A stretch of 64,000 bases of DNA from Propioniciclava coleopterorum (GTDB lineage: Bacteria; Actinomycetota; Actinomycetes; Propionibacteriales; Propionibacteriaceae): positions 124,001 through 188,000 of the forward strand of contig NZ_CP049865.1 in the NCBI RefSeq assembly GCF_011393335.1. The letters run 5' to 3'. Below the pieces are notes generated by a model. The model searched no databases. It worked only from the letters and a program-made list of their open reading frames with translations, and was not told where the DNA came from. Position numbers and translations under genes: made by a program. Positions 1 through 8,887 of the stretch are shown here, piece by piece; the first letter of the stretch is position 1, and each line of letters starts with the position of its first letter.

Positions 1-1
1 C

Positions 2-1255
2 CTGGCCGCCTGTGGGGTGTTCGGCGACTGGCTGCCCATCGATCCGGCCGACGCCGCCGCGTCCGAGCTCGAGGCGCTGCTGGACGGCCTGTTCGCGTTC
101 TACGCGGGCCAGGTCGAGGACCGGCGCTGGTACGGGTTCTGGGACTTCGGCGACGTCATGCACGCCTACGACCCCGACCGGCACCAGTGGCGCTACGACG
201 TGGGCGGGTACGCCTGGGACAACTCCGAGCTGTCCACCGACCTGTGGCTCTGGCTGCAACTGCTGCGCACCGGGCGCGCGGACGTGTTCCGCATGGCCGA
301 GGCGATGTCCCGGCACACCGGCGAGGTCGACGTCCACCACGTCGGCCGGTTCGCGGGGCTCGGCAGCCGCCACAACGTGCAGCACTTCGGCTGCTCGGCC
401 AAGCAGCTGCGGATCAGCTCGGCGGTGTACCGGCGGATCCACTTCTACCTGACCGCCGACGAGCGCGTCGGCGACCTGCTGGCCGAGCTCGTGGACGCCG
501 AGCGGACGTTCCTGGCGCTCGACCCGACCCGCAAGGTCCGCCACGACGGCTACGTGATGGACCCGCACGCGGTGTCGGTGGGCCTGGGCACCGACTGGAG
601 CGCGCTGGCCTCGGCGTGGCTCACCGGCTGGGAGCGCGTCGGCGACGAGGCGGTGCGCGCCCGCTGCCGCGACAAGCTCCTGGGCACGATGGCGGACATC
701 GGCGCCCTGCCGCAGGGGTTCCTGTCCGGCGAAGCGCGCCTCGACCTGGCGACCGGCCGGTTCGACACCGCCCCGGACCAGCGCTCGGTCTCTCACCTGT
801 CGGCCGTGTTCGGCCTGGTCGAGGTGTGCGCCGAGGTCATCGACCTCACGGCCGGGACGCCCCACGAGCAGCCCGGTTTCGCCGAGGCGTGGGCGCGCTA
901 CTGCCGCCACTACCTCACCCGCGACGACGACCCGCGGGCCGCGACCGCCGCCGACGGCGTCCCGCTGGCGCAGGCGCACAGCCGGCTGGCGGCCTGGGCC
1001 GGAGCCCACGACGCCGACCCCGCGCTGGCGGACCTGGCGTGGTCGGCGTTCCTGTCCCCGCGCGACTCGATCCCCCACGACCGGCTGCGCCCGGGGCGTC
1101 CGCTCGGAGTCCGGGTCGAGGACGGCCCGACCGTGCTCGCGCCCGTCCGGGAGGCCCCCGGGGTCTCGACCAACGGGGCCGCGCAGTTCGCGTTGGCCGC
1201 GATCCAGAACCTGGCGCTGGCCCGCGCGGCGCTCCCGGGGGACGCGGATGCCTAG
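2..1255 (+). CDS. Exo-rhamnogalacturonan lyase family protein (PcRGLX/YetA-like), C-terminal part
   Basis: The reading frame is open from the first bases of the window, so the N-terminus lies upstream; an internal GTG at 17 is not a convincing start. The visible ~418 residues resemble the C-terminal alpha/alpha-toroid part of YetA/PcRGLX-like proteins, often annotated as Tat-signal domain proteins. Family-like stretches near the start are YGFWDFGDVMHAYD, GGYAWDNSELS and VGRFAGLGSRHN. Characterised family members remove unsaturated disaccharides from rhamnogalacturonan ends. The assignment rests on recalled family resemblance and on the pectin-like character of genes further right. A signal peptide would lie outside the window and cannot be checked. 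Confidence 0.65.
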   Translation: MAACGVFGDWLPIDPADAAASELEALLDGLFAFYAGQVEDRRWYGFWDFGDVMHAYDPDRHQWRYDVGGYAWDNSELSTDLWLWLQLLRTGRADVFRMAEAMSRHTGEVDVHHVGRFAGLGSRHNVQHFGCSAKQLRISSAVYRRIHFYLTADERVGDLLAELVDAERTFLALDPTRKVRHDGYVMDPHAVSVGLGTDWSALASAWLTGWERVGDEAVRARCRDKLLGTMADIGALPQGFLSGEARLDLATGRFDTAPDQRSVSHLSAVFGLVEVCAEVIDLTAGTPHEQPGFAEAWARYCRHYLTRDDDPRAATAADGVPLAQAHSRLAAWAGAHDADPALADLAWSAFLSPRDSIPHDRLRPGRPLGVRVEDGPTVLAPVREAPGVSTNGAAQFALAAIQNLALARAALPGDADA

Positions 1256-1287
1256 TGGCGCCCCGGAGGCGCGCCTAGGCTGGCGCC

Positions 1288-1515
1288 ATGAGCTTCATGG
1301 AGGTCTTCGAGCCGGGGCTGCGGCACTGGCGCGAGTTCAAGGAGCTCCAGAAGGTCCTGGTGCACCGCACCGACCAGGCCGGCTCGGGCCGCAAGCCGGT
1401 CGACCTGGAGTCCGGCCGGATCGTCATCGAACTGCCCGACGCGGCCGCGTCCTCACCCGGTGATCAGGCGTCTTCCGGCTCGGACGCGGATGCCGCGACT
1501 CCGGGTGCCGACTAG
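1288..1515 (+). CDS. Small DUF6191-like protein
   Basis: A 75-residue protein beginning MSFMEVFEPGLRHWREF. The N-terminal half, with the segment RKPVDLESGRIVIELPD, resembles small actinobacterial DUF6191 proteins of unknown function. The C-terminal ~25 residues are Ser/Asp/Ala-rich and probably disordered. No signal peptide or membrane segment is visible. The ATG is 32 bp after the previous stop, with no strong ribosome binding site; TAGGCT lies about 13 bp upstream and could be a -10 element of a nearly leaderless transcript. The family name is recalled, not searched. Confidence 0.55.
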   Translation: MSFMEVFEPGLRHWREFKELQKVLVHRTDQAGSGRKPVDLESGRIVIELPDAAASSPGDQASSGSDADAATPGAD

Positions 1516-1593
1516 TCTTGGCGCAGCGATCGGCGAGTGGCCTTTGGCTAGGACAGGGCCCACGGCGGCCCCTGCACAGATTGGCGCCCGATC

Positions 1594-2703
1594 GTGACCC
1601 TGACACCGTCCCCCGCCACCCGCGCCCCCGCCCGCTCCTGGCAGCGGTACGCCGACGCGACCACCTACCCGCCGCTGATCCGGGCCTACACCGAAGTGTC
1701 GGCCGCGGTGAAGGAGGCGGGGCTGCTGCGCCGGGCCCGCTGGTTCTACGTCCTGGTCGGCGCGATCCTGCTCCTGGGCTTCGGGGGCGTGTGGACCGGC
1801 TTCGTGCTGCTGGGGCCGAGCTGGTTCCAGCTGCTGATGGCGGCCGGCCTGGGCCTGTTGCTCACCCAGGTGGCGTTCCTGGCGCACGAGGCCGGCCACA
1901 AGCAGATCCTCGCCTCGGCACCCGCCAATGACCGGCTCGCCCGCGTCCTGGCCGGCCTGATCGGGATGAGCTTCTCGTGGTGGGACTCCAAGCACACCCG
2001 GCATCACGCCAACCCCAACCGGGTCTCCAAGGATCCCGACGTCGCCGTCGACACCATCTCGTTCCTGGAGGAGGACGCCGTCCGGGCGCGCGGCCTCATC
2101 CGCTGGATCACGCTGCGGCAGGGCTGGCTGTTCTTCCCGCTGCTGACGCTCGAGGGGCTGAACCTGCACGTCCAGAGCTTGCGGCACCTGCTCTCGCGCG
2201 GCCGGGTCAAGCACCGCTGGTGGGAGCTGTCGATGATCGCGGCGCGGTTCGCGGCGCTGATGATCCCGGTGTTCCTGCTCCTGCCGCTCGGGATGGCGTT
2301 CGCGTTCCTGGGCGTCCAGTTCGCGGTGTTCGGGGTCTGCATGGGCGCCTCGTTCGCGCCCAACCACAAGGGCATGCCCGTCATCGACAAGGACGCCCGC
2401 CTGGACTTCTTCTCCAAGCAGGTCCGCACGTCGCGCAACATCTCCGGCGGTTGGTGGGCCACCACGCTGCTGGGCGGCCTGAACTACCAGATCGAGCACC
2501 ACCTGTTCCCGAACATGCCGCGTCCGCACCTGGCCAAGGCCCGCGTCATCGTCCGCCGGTTCTGCGCGGAGCTCGAGGTGCCCTACACCGAGACGAGCCT
2601 GCTGCGCTCCTACGGCATCGTGATCGCTTACCTCAACCGGGTCGGCCTGGCGGCCCGCGACCCGTTCGAGTGCCCGATCACCGCGGAGTTCCGCCGCGCC
2701 TGA
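1594..2703 (+). CDS. Membrane fatty acid desaturase
   Basis: A 369-residue integral-membrane desaturase. All three histidine clusters of the di-iron acyl desaturase family are visible: HEAGH at 98-102, HTRHH at 134-138 and QIEHH at 299-303, the last followed by LFPNMPR. Hydrophobic segments lie at about 50-95 and 220-265, the usual hairpin pattern around the cytoplasmic His boxes. QIEHH is typical of front-end or linoleoyl-CoA-type desaturases and of actinobacterial DesA3-like enzymes acting on membrane or CoA-linked acyl chains. The predicted start is GTG with no clear ribosome binding site, so the first residues are uncertain. Nothing nearby links it to a lipid operon. Confidence 0.9.
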   Translation: MTLTPSPATRAPARSWQRYADATTYPPLIRAYTEVSAAVKEAGLLRRARWFYVLVGAILLLGFGGVWTGFVLLGPSWFQLLMAAGLGLLLTQVAFLAHEAGHKQILASAPANDRLARVLAGLIGMSFSWWDSKHTRHHANPNRVSKDPDVAVDTISFLEEDAVRARGLIRWITLRQGWLFFPLLTLEGLNLHVQSLRHLLSRGRVKHRWWELSMIAARFAALMIPVFLLLPLGMAFAFLGVQFAVFGVCMGASFAPNHKGMPVIDKDARLDFFSKQVRTSRNISGGWWATTLLGGLNYQIEHHLFPNMPRPHLAKARVIVRRFCAELEVPYTETSLLRSYGIVIAYLNRVGLAARDPFECPITAEFRRA

Positions 2704-2854
2704 CAGACGCGCTTTTCGTGCTGGAGAGACGGCCGCTCGGACGCCTCCGGCCGCGGACCCGACCGCACCCGCTCCGCGTTCATGATGAGCAAGCAGCGCG
2801 ACAGCTGGCACCACTGACCTGACCATCGGTGCGCCGAGCAGCCGCCCCCTTTTT

Positions 2855-2890
2855 CGCCAGTCGCCCCCGTTCCTGCGGGGGCAACTGGCG
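2855..2890. repeat. Hairpin element, copy 1
   Basis: A 14-bp inverted repeat (arms 2855-2868 and 2877-2890, 8-nt loop) with one C/A mismatch on the plus strand. On a minus-strand RNA that mismatch becomes a G.U wobble, so the stem would be fully paired in transcripts reading out of lepA. The 150 bp before it, after the desaturase stop, hold no recognised feature except a short T run just upstream of the left arm. The arms recur in copy 2 at 3092-3125. Confidence 0.75.
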
Positions 2891-2894
2891 TCTA

Positions 2895-3035
2895 CGGGGG
2901 CGGCTCGTCGCGAAAGGGGGCGGCTCGTCACGAACGGGGGCGGCTCGTCACGAACGAGGGCGGCTCGTCGCAAACCGCGGGTGGCTCGTCGCAAACGCGG
3001 GCGGGCCGTCACAACAAGGGCGATTCGTCATGGGA
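2895..3035. repeat. Tandem ~20-bp repeat array, copy 1 (about 7 units)
   Basis: Unit consensus on the plus strand is about CGGGGGCGGCTCGTCRCGAA. Units 1-4 (2895-2974) are exactly 20 bp; later units are 19-21 bp and more diverged. There are no spacers, so this is not CRISPR. Because 20 is not a multiple of 3 and the unit has no stop codon, all frames stay open and give spurious Arg-rich ORFs. It follows hairpin copy 1 directly. Confidence 0.85.
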
Positions 3036-3091
3036 TGCGGGAGCCCCACCGCCTGGCCCTAAGCCTCCACTCCGAAGACGCCCCCGTTAGC

Positions 3092-3125
3092 GCCAGTCGC
3101 CCCCGTTGCAGCGTGGGCAACTGGC
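3092..3125. repeat. Hairpin element, copy 2
   Basis: Arms GCCAGTCGCCC (3092-3102) and GGGCAACTGGC (3115-3125) pair with one C/A mismatch at the same stem position as in copy 1. Outer stem sequences are the same; the loops differ. The 3036-3091 stretch between the first array and this hairpin has no recognised feature. Confidence 0.75.
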
Positions 3126-3130
3126 CTCAA

Positions 3131-3330
3131 CGGGGGCGACTCGCCGCAAACGGGGGCAGCTCGTCACAAGAGCGAGCGCTTCGTCGCAAACGCGGGCGGC
3201 TCGTCGCAAACGCGGGCGACTCGCCGCAAACGGGGGCGACGCGACGCGAACGGGGGCGACTCGTCACAAGGGCGAGCGCGCCGTCGCAAACGCGGGCGGG
3301 CCGTCGCAGACGCGGGCGACCCCACGCAGA
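3131..3330. repeat. Tandem 20-bp repeat array, copy 2 (10 units)
   Basis: Ten consecutive units in exact 20-bp register, consensus about CGSGGGCGACTCGTCGCAAA, with a decayed eleventh unit running to the lepA stop region. Most units hold an imperfect dyad of the type GCGACTCGTCGC. The array lies immediately downstream of lepA on the minus strand and 5 bp after hairpin copy 2. Confidence 0.88.
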
Positions 3331-3348
3331 ACCGCGGCGAGCTCCGGG

Positions 3349-5181
3349 CTACTTGGGGTCGCGGGACTCGCCGGTGGAGAGCGCGGCGACGAACGCCTCC
3401 TGGGGGACCTCGACGCGGCCGACCATCTTCATCCGCTTCTTGCCCTCCTTCTGCTTCTCCAGCAGCTTGCGCTTGCGGCTGATGTCGCCGCCGTAGCACT
3501 TGGCGAGGACGTCCTTGCGGATCGCGCGCACGGTCTCGCGGGCGATCACCCGGGCGCCGATGGCGGCCTGGATCGGCACCTCGAACTGCTGGCGCGGGAT
3601 CAGCTCCTTGAGCTTCTTGGCCATCGCGAGGCCGTAGCTGTAGGCGGCGTCCTTGTGGACGATCGAGCTGAAGGCGTCCACCGGCTCGCCGTGCAGCAGG
3701 ATGTCCACCTTGACCAGGTCGGCGGTCTGCTCGCCGGCCTCGTCGTAGTCGAGCGAGGCGTAGCCCTTGGTGCGGCTCTTGAGCGCGTCGAAGAAGTCGA
3801 AGACGATCTCCGCCAGCGGCAGCGTGTAGCGGATCTCCACGCGGTCGGACGACAGGTAGTCCATGCCCTTCTGGAGGCCGCGGCGCTGCTGGCACAGCTC
3901 CAGGATGGTGCCGATGTAGTCGGTCGGGGTCAGGATCGTCGCGTTGACGACGGGCTCCCAGACCTCGGCGATCTTGCCCTCGGGGAACTCGCTGGGGTTG
4001 GTCACCTGGTGCTGCGTGCCGTCCTCCATGACCACCTTGTAGACCACGTTGGGCGCGGTGGAGATCAGGTCGAGGTTGAACTCGCGCTCCAGGCGCTCCC
4101 GGACGATCTCCATGTGCAGCAGGCCCAGGAAGCCGATGCGGAAGCCGAAGCCCAGCGCGCCCGAGGTCTCGGGCTCGTAGGTGAGCGCGGCGTCGTTGAG
4201 CTGCAGCTTCTCCAGCGCCTCCCGCAGCTCGGGGAAGTCGCCGCCGTCGATCGGGTACAGGCCCGCGTACACCATCGGGTTGGGGTTCTTGTAGCCGGCG
4301 AGCGCCTGGGTGGCGGGCGCGTGCTGCAGCGTCACGGTGTCGCCGACGCGGCTCTGCCGGACGTCCTTGACGCCCGTGATGAGGTAGCCGACCTCGCCCA
4401 CGCCGATGGCCTTGCTGGGCAGCGGCTCGGGGCTGATGACGCCGACCTCGAGGAGTTCGTGGGTGGTGCGCGTCGACATCATCGCGACCCGCTCGCGGTG
4501 CTTCAGTTCGCCGTCGACGACGCGGACGTAGGTGACGACGCCGCGGTAGGTGTCGTAGACCGAGTCGAAGATCAGGGCGCGGGCGGGGGCGTCGGGATCG
4601 CCGACCGGGGCCGGGATCTGCGCCACGATGGCGTCCAGCAGTTCGGGGACGCCCAGGCCGGTCTTGCCGGAGACGCGGAAGACCTCGTCGGGCTCGCACC
4701 CGACCAGGGAAGCCAGTTCCTCGGCGTACTTCTCCGGCTGCGCGCCGGGCAGGTCGATCTTGTTGAGCACCGGGATGATCCGGAGGTCGGCCTCCATGGC
4801 CAGGTACAGGTTCGCCAGCGTCTGGGCCTCGATGCCCTGGGCGGCGTCCACGAGCAGCACGGCGCCCTCACAGGCGGCGAGCGAGCGGGAGACCTCGTAG
4901 GTGAAGTCGACGTGGCCGGGGGTGTCGATCATGTTGAGGACGTGGTCGACGCCGCCGACCTGCCAGGGCATCCGCACGGCCTGGCTCTTGATGGTGATGC
5001 CGCGTTCGCGCTCGATGTCCATCCGGTCGAGGTACTGGGCGCGCATCGAGCGCTCGTCGACCACCCCGGTCAACTGCAGCATGCGGTCGGCCAGCGTCGA
5101 CTTGCCGTGGTCGATGTGGGCGATGATGCAGAAGTTGCGGATGATCTGCGGGGGTGTGGCCCCAGGCTGCGGCGTGGTCAC
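3349..5181 (-). CDS. lepA: Elongation factor 4 (LepA)
   Basis: A 610-residue translational GTPase that back-translocates or remodels stalled ribosomes; length is normal for the family. The G1 loop AHIDHGKST is at 21-29, followed by RERGITIK (G2), DTPGH (G3) and NKIDLP (G4). The C-terminus has LepA-like [20 protein letters not shown], rich in Lys/Arg. It lies downstream of rpsT on the same strand after a 94-bp gap, the order seen in many Actinobacteria. Its 3' end runs into the repeat region at 2855-3345, which any readthrough transcript would carry. Confidence 0.97.
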   Translation of the reverse strand: MTTPQPGATPPQIIRNFCIIAHIDHGKSTLADRMLQLTGVVDERSMRAQYLDRMDIERERGITIKSQAVRMPWQVGGVDHVLNMIDTPGHVDFTYEVSRSLAACEGAVLLVDAAQGIEAQTLANLYLAMEADLRIIPVLNKIDLPGAQPEKYAEELASLVGCEPDEVFRVSGKTGLGVPELLDAIVAQIPAPVGDPDAPARALIFDSVYDTYRGVVTYVRVVDGELKHRERVAMMSTRTTHELLEVGVISPEPLPSKAIGVGEVGYLITGVKDVRQSRVGDTVTLQHAPATQALAGYKNPNPMVYAGLYPIDGGDFPELREALEKLQLNDAALTYEPETSGALGFGFRIGFLGLLHMEIVRERLEREFNLDLISTAPNVVYKVVMEDGTQHQVTNPSEFPEGKIAEVWEPVVNATILTPTDYIGTILELCQQRRGLQKGMDYLSSDRVEIRYTLPLAEIVFDFFDALKSRTKGYASLDYDEAGEQTADLVKVDILLHGEPVDAFSSIVHKDAAYSYGLAMAKKLKELIPRQQFEVPIQAAIGARVIARETVRAIRKDVLAKCYGGDISRKRKLLEKQKEGKKRMKMVGRVEVPQEAFVAALSTGESRDPK

Positions 5182-5229
5182 GCGACGGCCCCTCTCCGAG
5201 TGCTGGTGCTCCGTGTGCGGGTACGACGA

Positions 5230-5264
5230 GACGTCGCCCCGGCCACTGAGGGCGGAGCGACGTC
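5230..5264 (-). terminator. Possible rpsT terminator or attenuator hairpin
   Basis: Arms GACGTCGC (5230-5237) and GCGACGTC (5257-5264) form an 8-bp perfect stem between the rpsT stop and the lepA start. No U-tract follows, as is common in high-GC Actinobacteria. It could terminate most rpsT transcripts while letting some reach lepA. Confidence 0.4.
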
Positions 5265-5275
5265 GCGGGAGTTCG

Positions 5276-5542
5276 TCAGAGCGCGGCGGCAGCCGAAGCC
5301 ACGGCCGACTTGCGGTTCGCGGCCTGGTTCTTGTGGATGACGCCCTTGCTCACGGCCACATCCAGCTCGCGGCACGCGACCTTCGCCAGCTCCTGCGCCT
5401 TGGCGACGTCGCCGGCCTCTGCGGCCTCGCGGAACTTGCGAATGTGCGTCTTGAGAGTGGACTTCACGGCCTTGTTGCGCAGACGCGCCTTCTCGTTCGT
5501 GAGGATCCGCTTCTTCTGGGACTTGATGTTCGCCACGGGCAA
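5276..5542 (-). CDS. rpsT: 30S ribosomal protein S20
   Basis: An 88-residue, very Lys/Arg-rich protein starting [23 protein letters not shown] in its first residues, the conserved S20 N-terminus. It binds 16S rRNA in the body of the small subunit, and its length is typical. It sits between holA and lepA, all on the minus strand. A plausible housekeeping promoter is visible about 50 bp upstream, so it can be transcribed independently of holA. Confidence 0.96.
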   Translation of the reverse strand: MPVANIKSQKKRILTNEKARLRNKAVKSTLKTHIRKFREAAEAGDVAKAQELAKVACRELDVAVSKGVIHKNQAANRKSAVASAAAAL

Positions 5543-5595
5543 GCCTTCGGTTCAGGTTCGATCTAGAAGTGCGCCCACGACGGACGCGATGGCCT

Positions 5596-5625
5596 ACATT
5601 ACCAGCGACCCCGGCCGCCGCCCAA
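5596..5625 (-). promoter_or_regulatory. Predicted rpsT promoter
   Basis: On the minus strand TTGGGC (5620-5625) and TAATGT (5596-5601) are separated by 18 bp, a reasonable sigma-70-type -35/-10 pair. The predicted leader before rpsT would be about 45-50 nt. This is a pattern match only. Confidence 0.4.
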
Positions 5626-5675
5626 ATCGGCTCCGGGGAGCCCCTCGGACGCCGCCGCGCGCCGCCGCGGACCCC

Positions 5676-6674
5676 TCAGCGCCCCATCCCGGAGTCGGGC
5701 CGACGCCCCCGCAGCCCGGCCACCTCCAGCACCAGCCGCTCCAGGGCGAAGGCCGGGTCGGCCGCCGATCCCTTGACCGCGGCGTCCGCGACCGCCACGC
5801 GCCCCAGGGCGTCGGCGAGCCCGCGCGGCGTCCAGTCGCGCGAGAGCCGCACCAGGTCCTTGACCTTCCACGGCGGGACGCCGATCTCGCGGGCGACGTC
5901 GCCGTCCCGCATCCGCTGCCCCGCGAGGTCGCTGTAGCGCCCCTGCTGCCGCAGCGCGGTCGCCAGCGCGCTCGTCACCAGCACGGGGGCGACCCCGGTG
6001 TCGAGCGCCCAGCGCAGCGCGCCCAGCGCCTCGTTGCGCCGCCCGGCCATGACGTGGTCGGCGACGGTGAAGCTCGTCACGTCGGCGCGGCCGGTGAAGT
6101 AGCGCCGGACGGCCGCCTCGCTGATGACCCGGTCGTCGGCGTCGTCGAGCAGCTGCCGCACGGCCCCGGCGACCGCGCGGGCGTCCGAGCCGAGGGACTC
6201 CACGAGCCGCGCCGCGGTGCCGGCGTCGATCCGGCCGCCCTGGCGCCGCGCCTCGTTCGCCGCGAACTGCGCCAGTTCCCAGGCCTTGATGGTCGGGCAG
6301 TCGATGGTGGCGACCTTGGCCTTCTTCAACGCGTCCAGGAGCCGCTTGCCCTTCACCCCGCCGGGGTGCACCAGGACCAGCGCGAGATCGTCCATCCGGG
6401 CCGTGGCGTAGCCCGCCAGGGCGTCGTAGAGGTCGGGCGTCACCTCGGAGATCGGGTTGACGACCACGATCGCGTCCGAGGCGAACAGCGAGCCGCCGGT
6501 CGCCTCGTTCAGCGCCGAGGCGTCCAGCCCCGAACCGTCCAGCATCGTGACGCCCGCCTCGGGCCGCTCGATGAGGGCGCGCTCGGTCAGGCCTCGCACC
6601 GCGCGCTCGGCCAGCAGCGCCTCGGGGCCGCTCACCAGCGTCACCGCGCCGAACAACGGGGCTGTCGTCTCCAC
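5676..6674 (-). CDS. holA: DNA polymerase III subunit delta
   Basis: A 332-residue clamp-loader delta subunit that opens the beta clamp. The N-terminal domain starts VETTAPLFGAVTLVSGPEAL, with a degenerate nucleotide-binding region; SDAIVVVNPISEV and LVLVHPGGVKGKRLLDALKK are family-typical. The GTG at 6674 is chosen because the frame runs another ~69 codons upstream through sequence with no delta similarity, an AGGATGAAGG stretch lies just before it, and it gives the usual family length. It is followed by rpsT and lepA. Its usual upstream neighbour comEC is about 51 kb away here. Confidence 0.92.
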   Translation of the reverse strand: METTAPLFGAVTLVSGPEALLAERAVRGLTERALIERPEAGVTMLDGSGLDASALNEATGGSLFASDAIVVVNPISEVTPDLYDALAGYATARMDDLALVLVHPGGVKGKRLLDALKKAKVATIDCPTIKAWELAQFAANEARRQGGRIDAGTAARLVESLGSDARAVAGAVRQLLDDADDRVISEAAVRRYFTGRADVTSFTVADHVMAGRRNEALGALRWALDTGVAPVLVTSALATALRQQGRYSDLAGQRMRDGDVAREIGVPPWKVKDLVRLSRDWTPRGLADALGRVAVADAAVKGSAADPAFALERLVLEVAGLRGRRPDSGMGR

Positions 6675-6864
6675 CCCTTCATCCTGCCAGCACCCACCGA
6701 CGGTCCGCTGCGGTGGGACCGTCCGGGCGATGCCCAGCCCCCGACCGGGTCCCGGGTCGACGAACTCCCGTGGGTGATCGGCCGCGCAGAGGCACGCAGA
6801 GGCGGGCTGGGGGCACTCCGCAGCAACCCCTGCCGCCCCCGGGACGGCCTGCGCTAGTGTGGCG

Positions 6865-6878
6865 GGTAAACGCATTCC
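6865..6878 (+). promoter_or_regulatory. LacI-type operator site 1
   Basis: GGTAAACGCATTCC matches the six-site consensus GGnAAnCGCnTnCC of this window. It lies 17 bp before the GTG start at 6896 and 4 bp after a possible -10 element TAGTGT (6855-6860), a position suited to repression. The likely regulator is the LacI-family protein at 36692. Confidence 0.6.
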
Positions 6879-6895
6879 CACGCTTGGAGGACCCT

Positions 6896-8887
6896 GTGAC
6901 CACGACCATCGCCCAGGTCGGCGTCCGCGGCTTCGGCCGGATCCACATGGAGCGCATCGACCGGCTCGCCGGCATGGGCCGCATCGAACTCGTCGCCACC
7001 GCCGACCCCGGCGGCCCGCTGGAGGACCGCGACGTCGCCTGGTACCCCTCGCTGACCGAACTCCTGGAGCGGCACTCCCCCGACATCGTCAGCCTCGCCA
7101 CCCCGATCGGGACGCACAGCGCGCTCGCGACCGAGGCGATGCGCGCGGGGGCCGACGTCTTCCTCGAGAAGCCCCCGTTCGCGTCCCTGGCCGAGTTCTG
7201 GCAGGTGCTCCGCGCCATCAAGGAGACCGGCAAGCAGGTCCAGATCGGGTTCCAGAGCCTCGGCTCCGACGGCGTGGCGCGGCTGCGCCAGCTGGTGGCC
7301 GACGGGACGCTGGGCGACATCGTGGGGATCAACGCCCGCGGCGCCTGGCTGCGGCAGCGCGCCTACTACGCCCGCGCGCCGTGGGCCGGCCGCCGCACCC
7401 TGGACGGCAAGCGGATCGCCGACGGCGTCGTCACCAACCCCCTGGCCCACTCCCTGGCGACCGCGCTCGTCGTCGCCGGCGTCACCGACATCGACGACAT
7501 CGCCTCGGTGACCACCGAGATGTACCACGTGCACGACATCGAGGCCGACGACACCTCGTTCGTCCGGATCGACCTGGTCGACGGCCCGCCCGTGTGCGCC
7601 GCCCTGACGCTGGTGGCCCCCGACCAGGGCACCGCCATGGTGACCGTGGTGGGCACCCGCGGCACCGCCACGTACGAGTACACCGACGACGTGCTGCACC
7701 TGCAGGTCGACGGCGTCACCACGCACGAGACGTTCGCGCGCACCGACCTGCTGGAGAACTTCGTCGACCACCTCGAGGGTGGCGCCGAGGCCCTGGTGCC
7801 GCTGCAGGACACCATCGGCTTCATGTGCGTCCTGGAGGCCACGCAGGACCGGCCCGCGCCGCTGCCGATCCCCGACCGCTACGTCACCTGGCGCGGCGAG
7901 GGCCTGGAGGGCTACCCGATCCTCAAGGACGTCGAGTACTGGATGGACCAGGCGCTGGCCCAGCAGAACGGCTTCGCGGCGGCGGGCGCGCCCTGGGGCG
8001 ACCCGGACGCCGTGGCCGTGTGGCGGCCGCGCACGGCGCTCGCGCACCTGGAGATCGACGGGCGCGTCGTCGCCGAGTACGCCGACGGCTCCGACATCAT
8101 CCCCACGTCGAGCCCGCGCCCCTACCTGCACCCGATCCGGACGCTGGCCGGCGTGATGATCACCGACTCCCACCCGGCCGACCACGACTGGCACTGCGGG
8201 CTGGCCTTCACCATGCAGGACGTCGACGGCGTCAACTTCTGGGGCGGCCGCACCTACGTCCGGGACCGCGGCTACACCTGGCTGGGCGACCAGGGCGCCA
8301 TCACGCACACCGACTGGCTGGAGCGCACCGACCACAGCCTCACCGAGACGCTGACCTGGGCGGGGCCGATCGTGGAGCCGCTCGAGCACCCCATCGCGCC
8401 GGTCGAGCTCACCGAGACCCGCCACCTCGCGTGGCACCGCGCCGGCGAGGACGCGTGGGTGCTGGACGCCGACCTCGCGCTGGAATCCCCCACCGGCGCC
8501 CCCGTGACGCTGGGTGGCCCCGGCACCAACGGACGCGACGTCGGCTACGGCGGCTGGCAGCTGCGGCTGCGGCCCAGCGAGGACGTCCGGATCTGGGGGC
8601 CCGGCTTCTCCGGAGTCGAGGCCATTTTCGGCCGCACCGCGCCCTGGCTCGCCTGGTCGGGCTCCTTCGCCGGCGCCCCGGTCACGATCGTCATGGCGCA
8701 CCTGGACGCCGAGGCCGCGGCGTCCGACCGCTGGTTCGTCCGGCACGGCGACTTCGACGGACTGGGCACCGCCCTGGCCTGGAGCGAGGTCGTGCCGGTG
8801 CCGGTGCGGCGCCGCTACCGCCTGATCGTGGCCGACGGCACCCTCGACGACGCCGCCATCGCGGCGCTCGTGCCCGAGCCGTCCTGA
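6896..8887 (+). CDS. Gfo/Idh/MocA oxidoreductase fused to a DUF6807 (PmoA-like) domain
   Basis: A 663-residue two-domain protein. The N-terminal part is a Rossmann dehydrogenase: TIAQVGVRGFGRIHMERIDR is the nucleotide-binding start and VFLEKPPFAS is the family EKP motif near residue 90. From about residue 370 the sequence changes to a DUF6807/PmoA-like domain with DSHPADHDWHCGLAFTM and VNFWGGRTYVRDRGY, rich in His and Trp. The GTG start is set by TTGGAGG 5 bp upstream; the open frame further upstream looks non-coding. The stop overlaps the start of the GH106-like gene, so the two are surely co-transcribed. The substrate is unknown; a sugar or sugar-acid oxidation linked to the glycosidase is likely. 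Confidence 0.8.
   Translation: MTTTIAQVGVRGFGRIHMERIDRLAGMGRIELVATADPGGPLEDRDVAWYPSLTELLERHSPDIVSLATPIGTHSALATEAMRAGADVFLEKPPFASLAEFWQVLRAIKETGKQVQIGFQSLGSDGVARLRQLVADGTLGDIVGINARGAWLRQRAYYARAPWAGRRTLDGKRIADGVVTNPLAHSLATALVVAGVTDIDDIASVTTEMYHVHDIEADDTSFVRIDLVDGPPVCAALTLVAPDQGTAMVTVVGTRGTATYEYTDDVLHLQVDGVTTHETFARTDLLENFVDHLEGGAEALVPLQDTIGFMCVLEATQDRPAPLPIPDRYVTWRGEGLEGYPILKDVEYWMDQALAQQNGFAAAGAPWGDPDAVAVWRPRTALAHLEIDGRVVAEYADGSDIIPTSSPRPYLHPIRTLAGVMITDSHPADHDWHCGLAFTMQDVDGVNFWGGRTYVRDRGYTWLGDQGAITHTDWLERTDHSLTETLTWAGPIVEPLEHPIAPVELTETRHLAWHRAGEDAWVLDADLALESPTGAPVTLGGPGTNGRDVGYGGWQLRLRPSEDVRIWGPGFSGVEAIFGRTAPWLAWSGSFAGAPVTIVMAHLDAEAAASDRWFVRHGDFDGLGTALAWSEVVPVPVRRRYRLIVADGTLDDAAIAALVPEPS

Noticed and set aside
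1453-3012. Long minus-strand frame opposite the desaturase
   Set aside because: It is antisense to a gene with intact catalytic His boxes, is Arg/Pro/Ala/His-rich without domain likeness, and reflects third-position GC.
2895-3330. Possible CRISPR array
   Set aside because: Units follow each other directly with no unique spacers, the repeat is only 20 bp and there are no cas genes.
2829-3496. Arg-rich open reading frames through the repeat arrays
   Set aside because: The 20-bp unit has no stop codon and is not a multiple of three, so every frame stays open. The encoded peptides are repeats of RKRGRLVA type with no family likeness.
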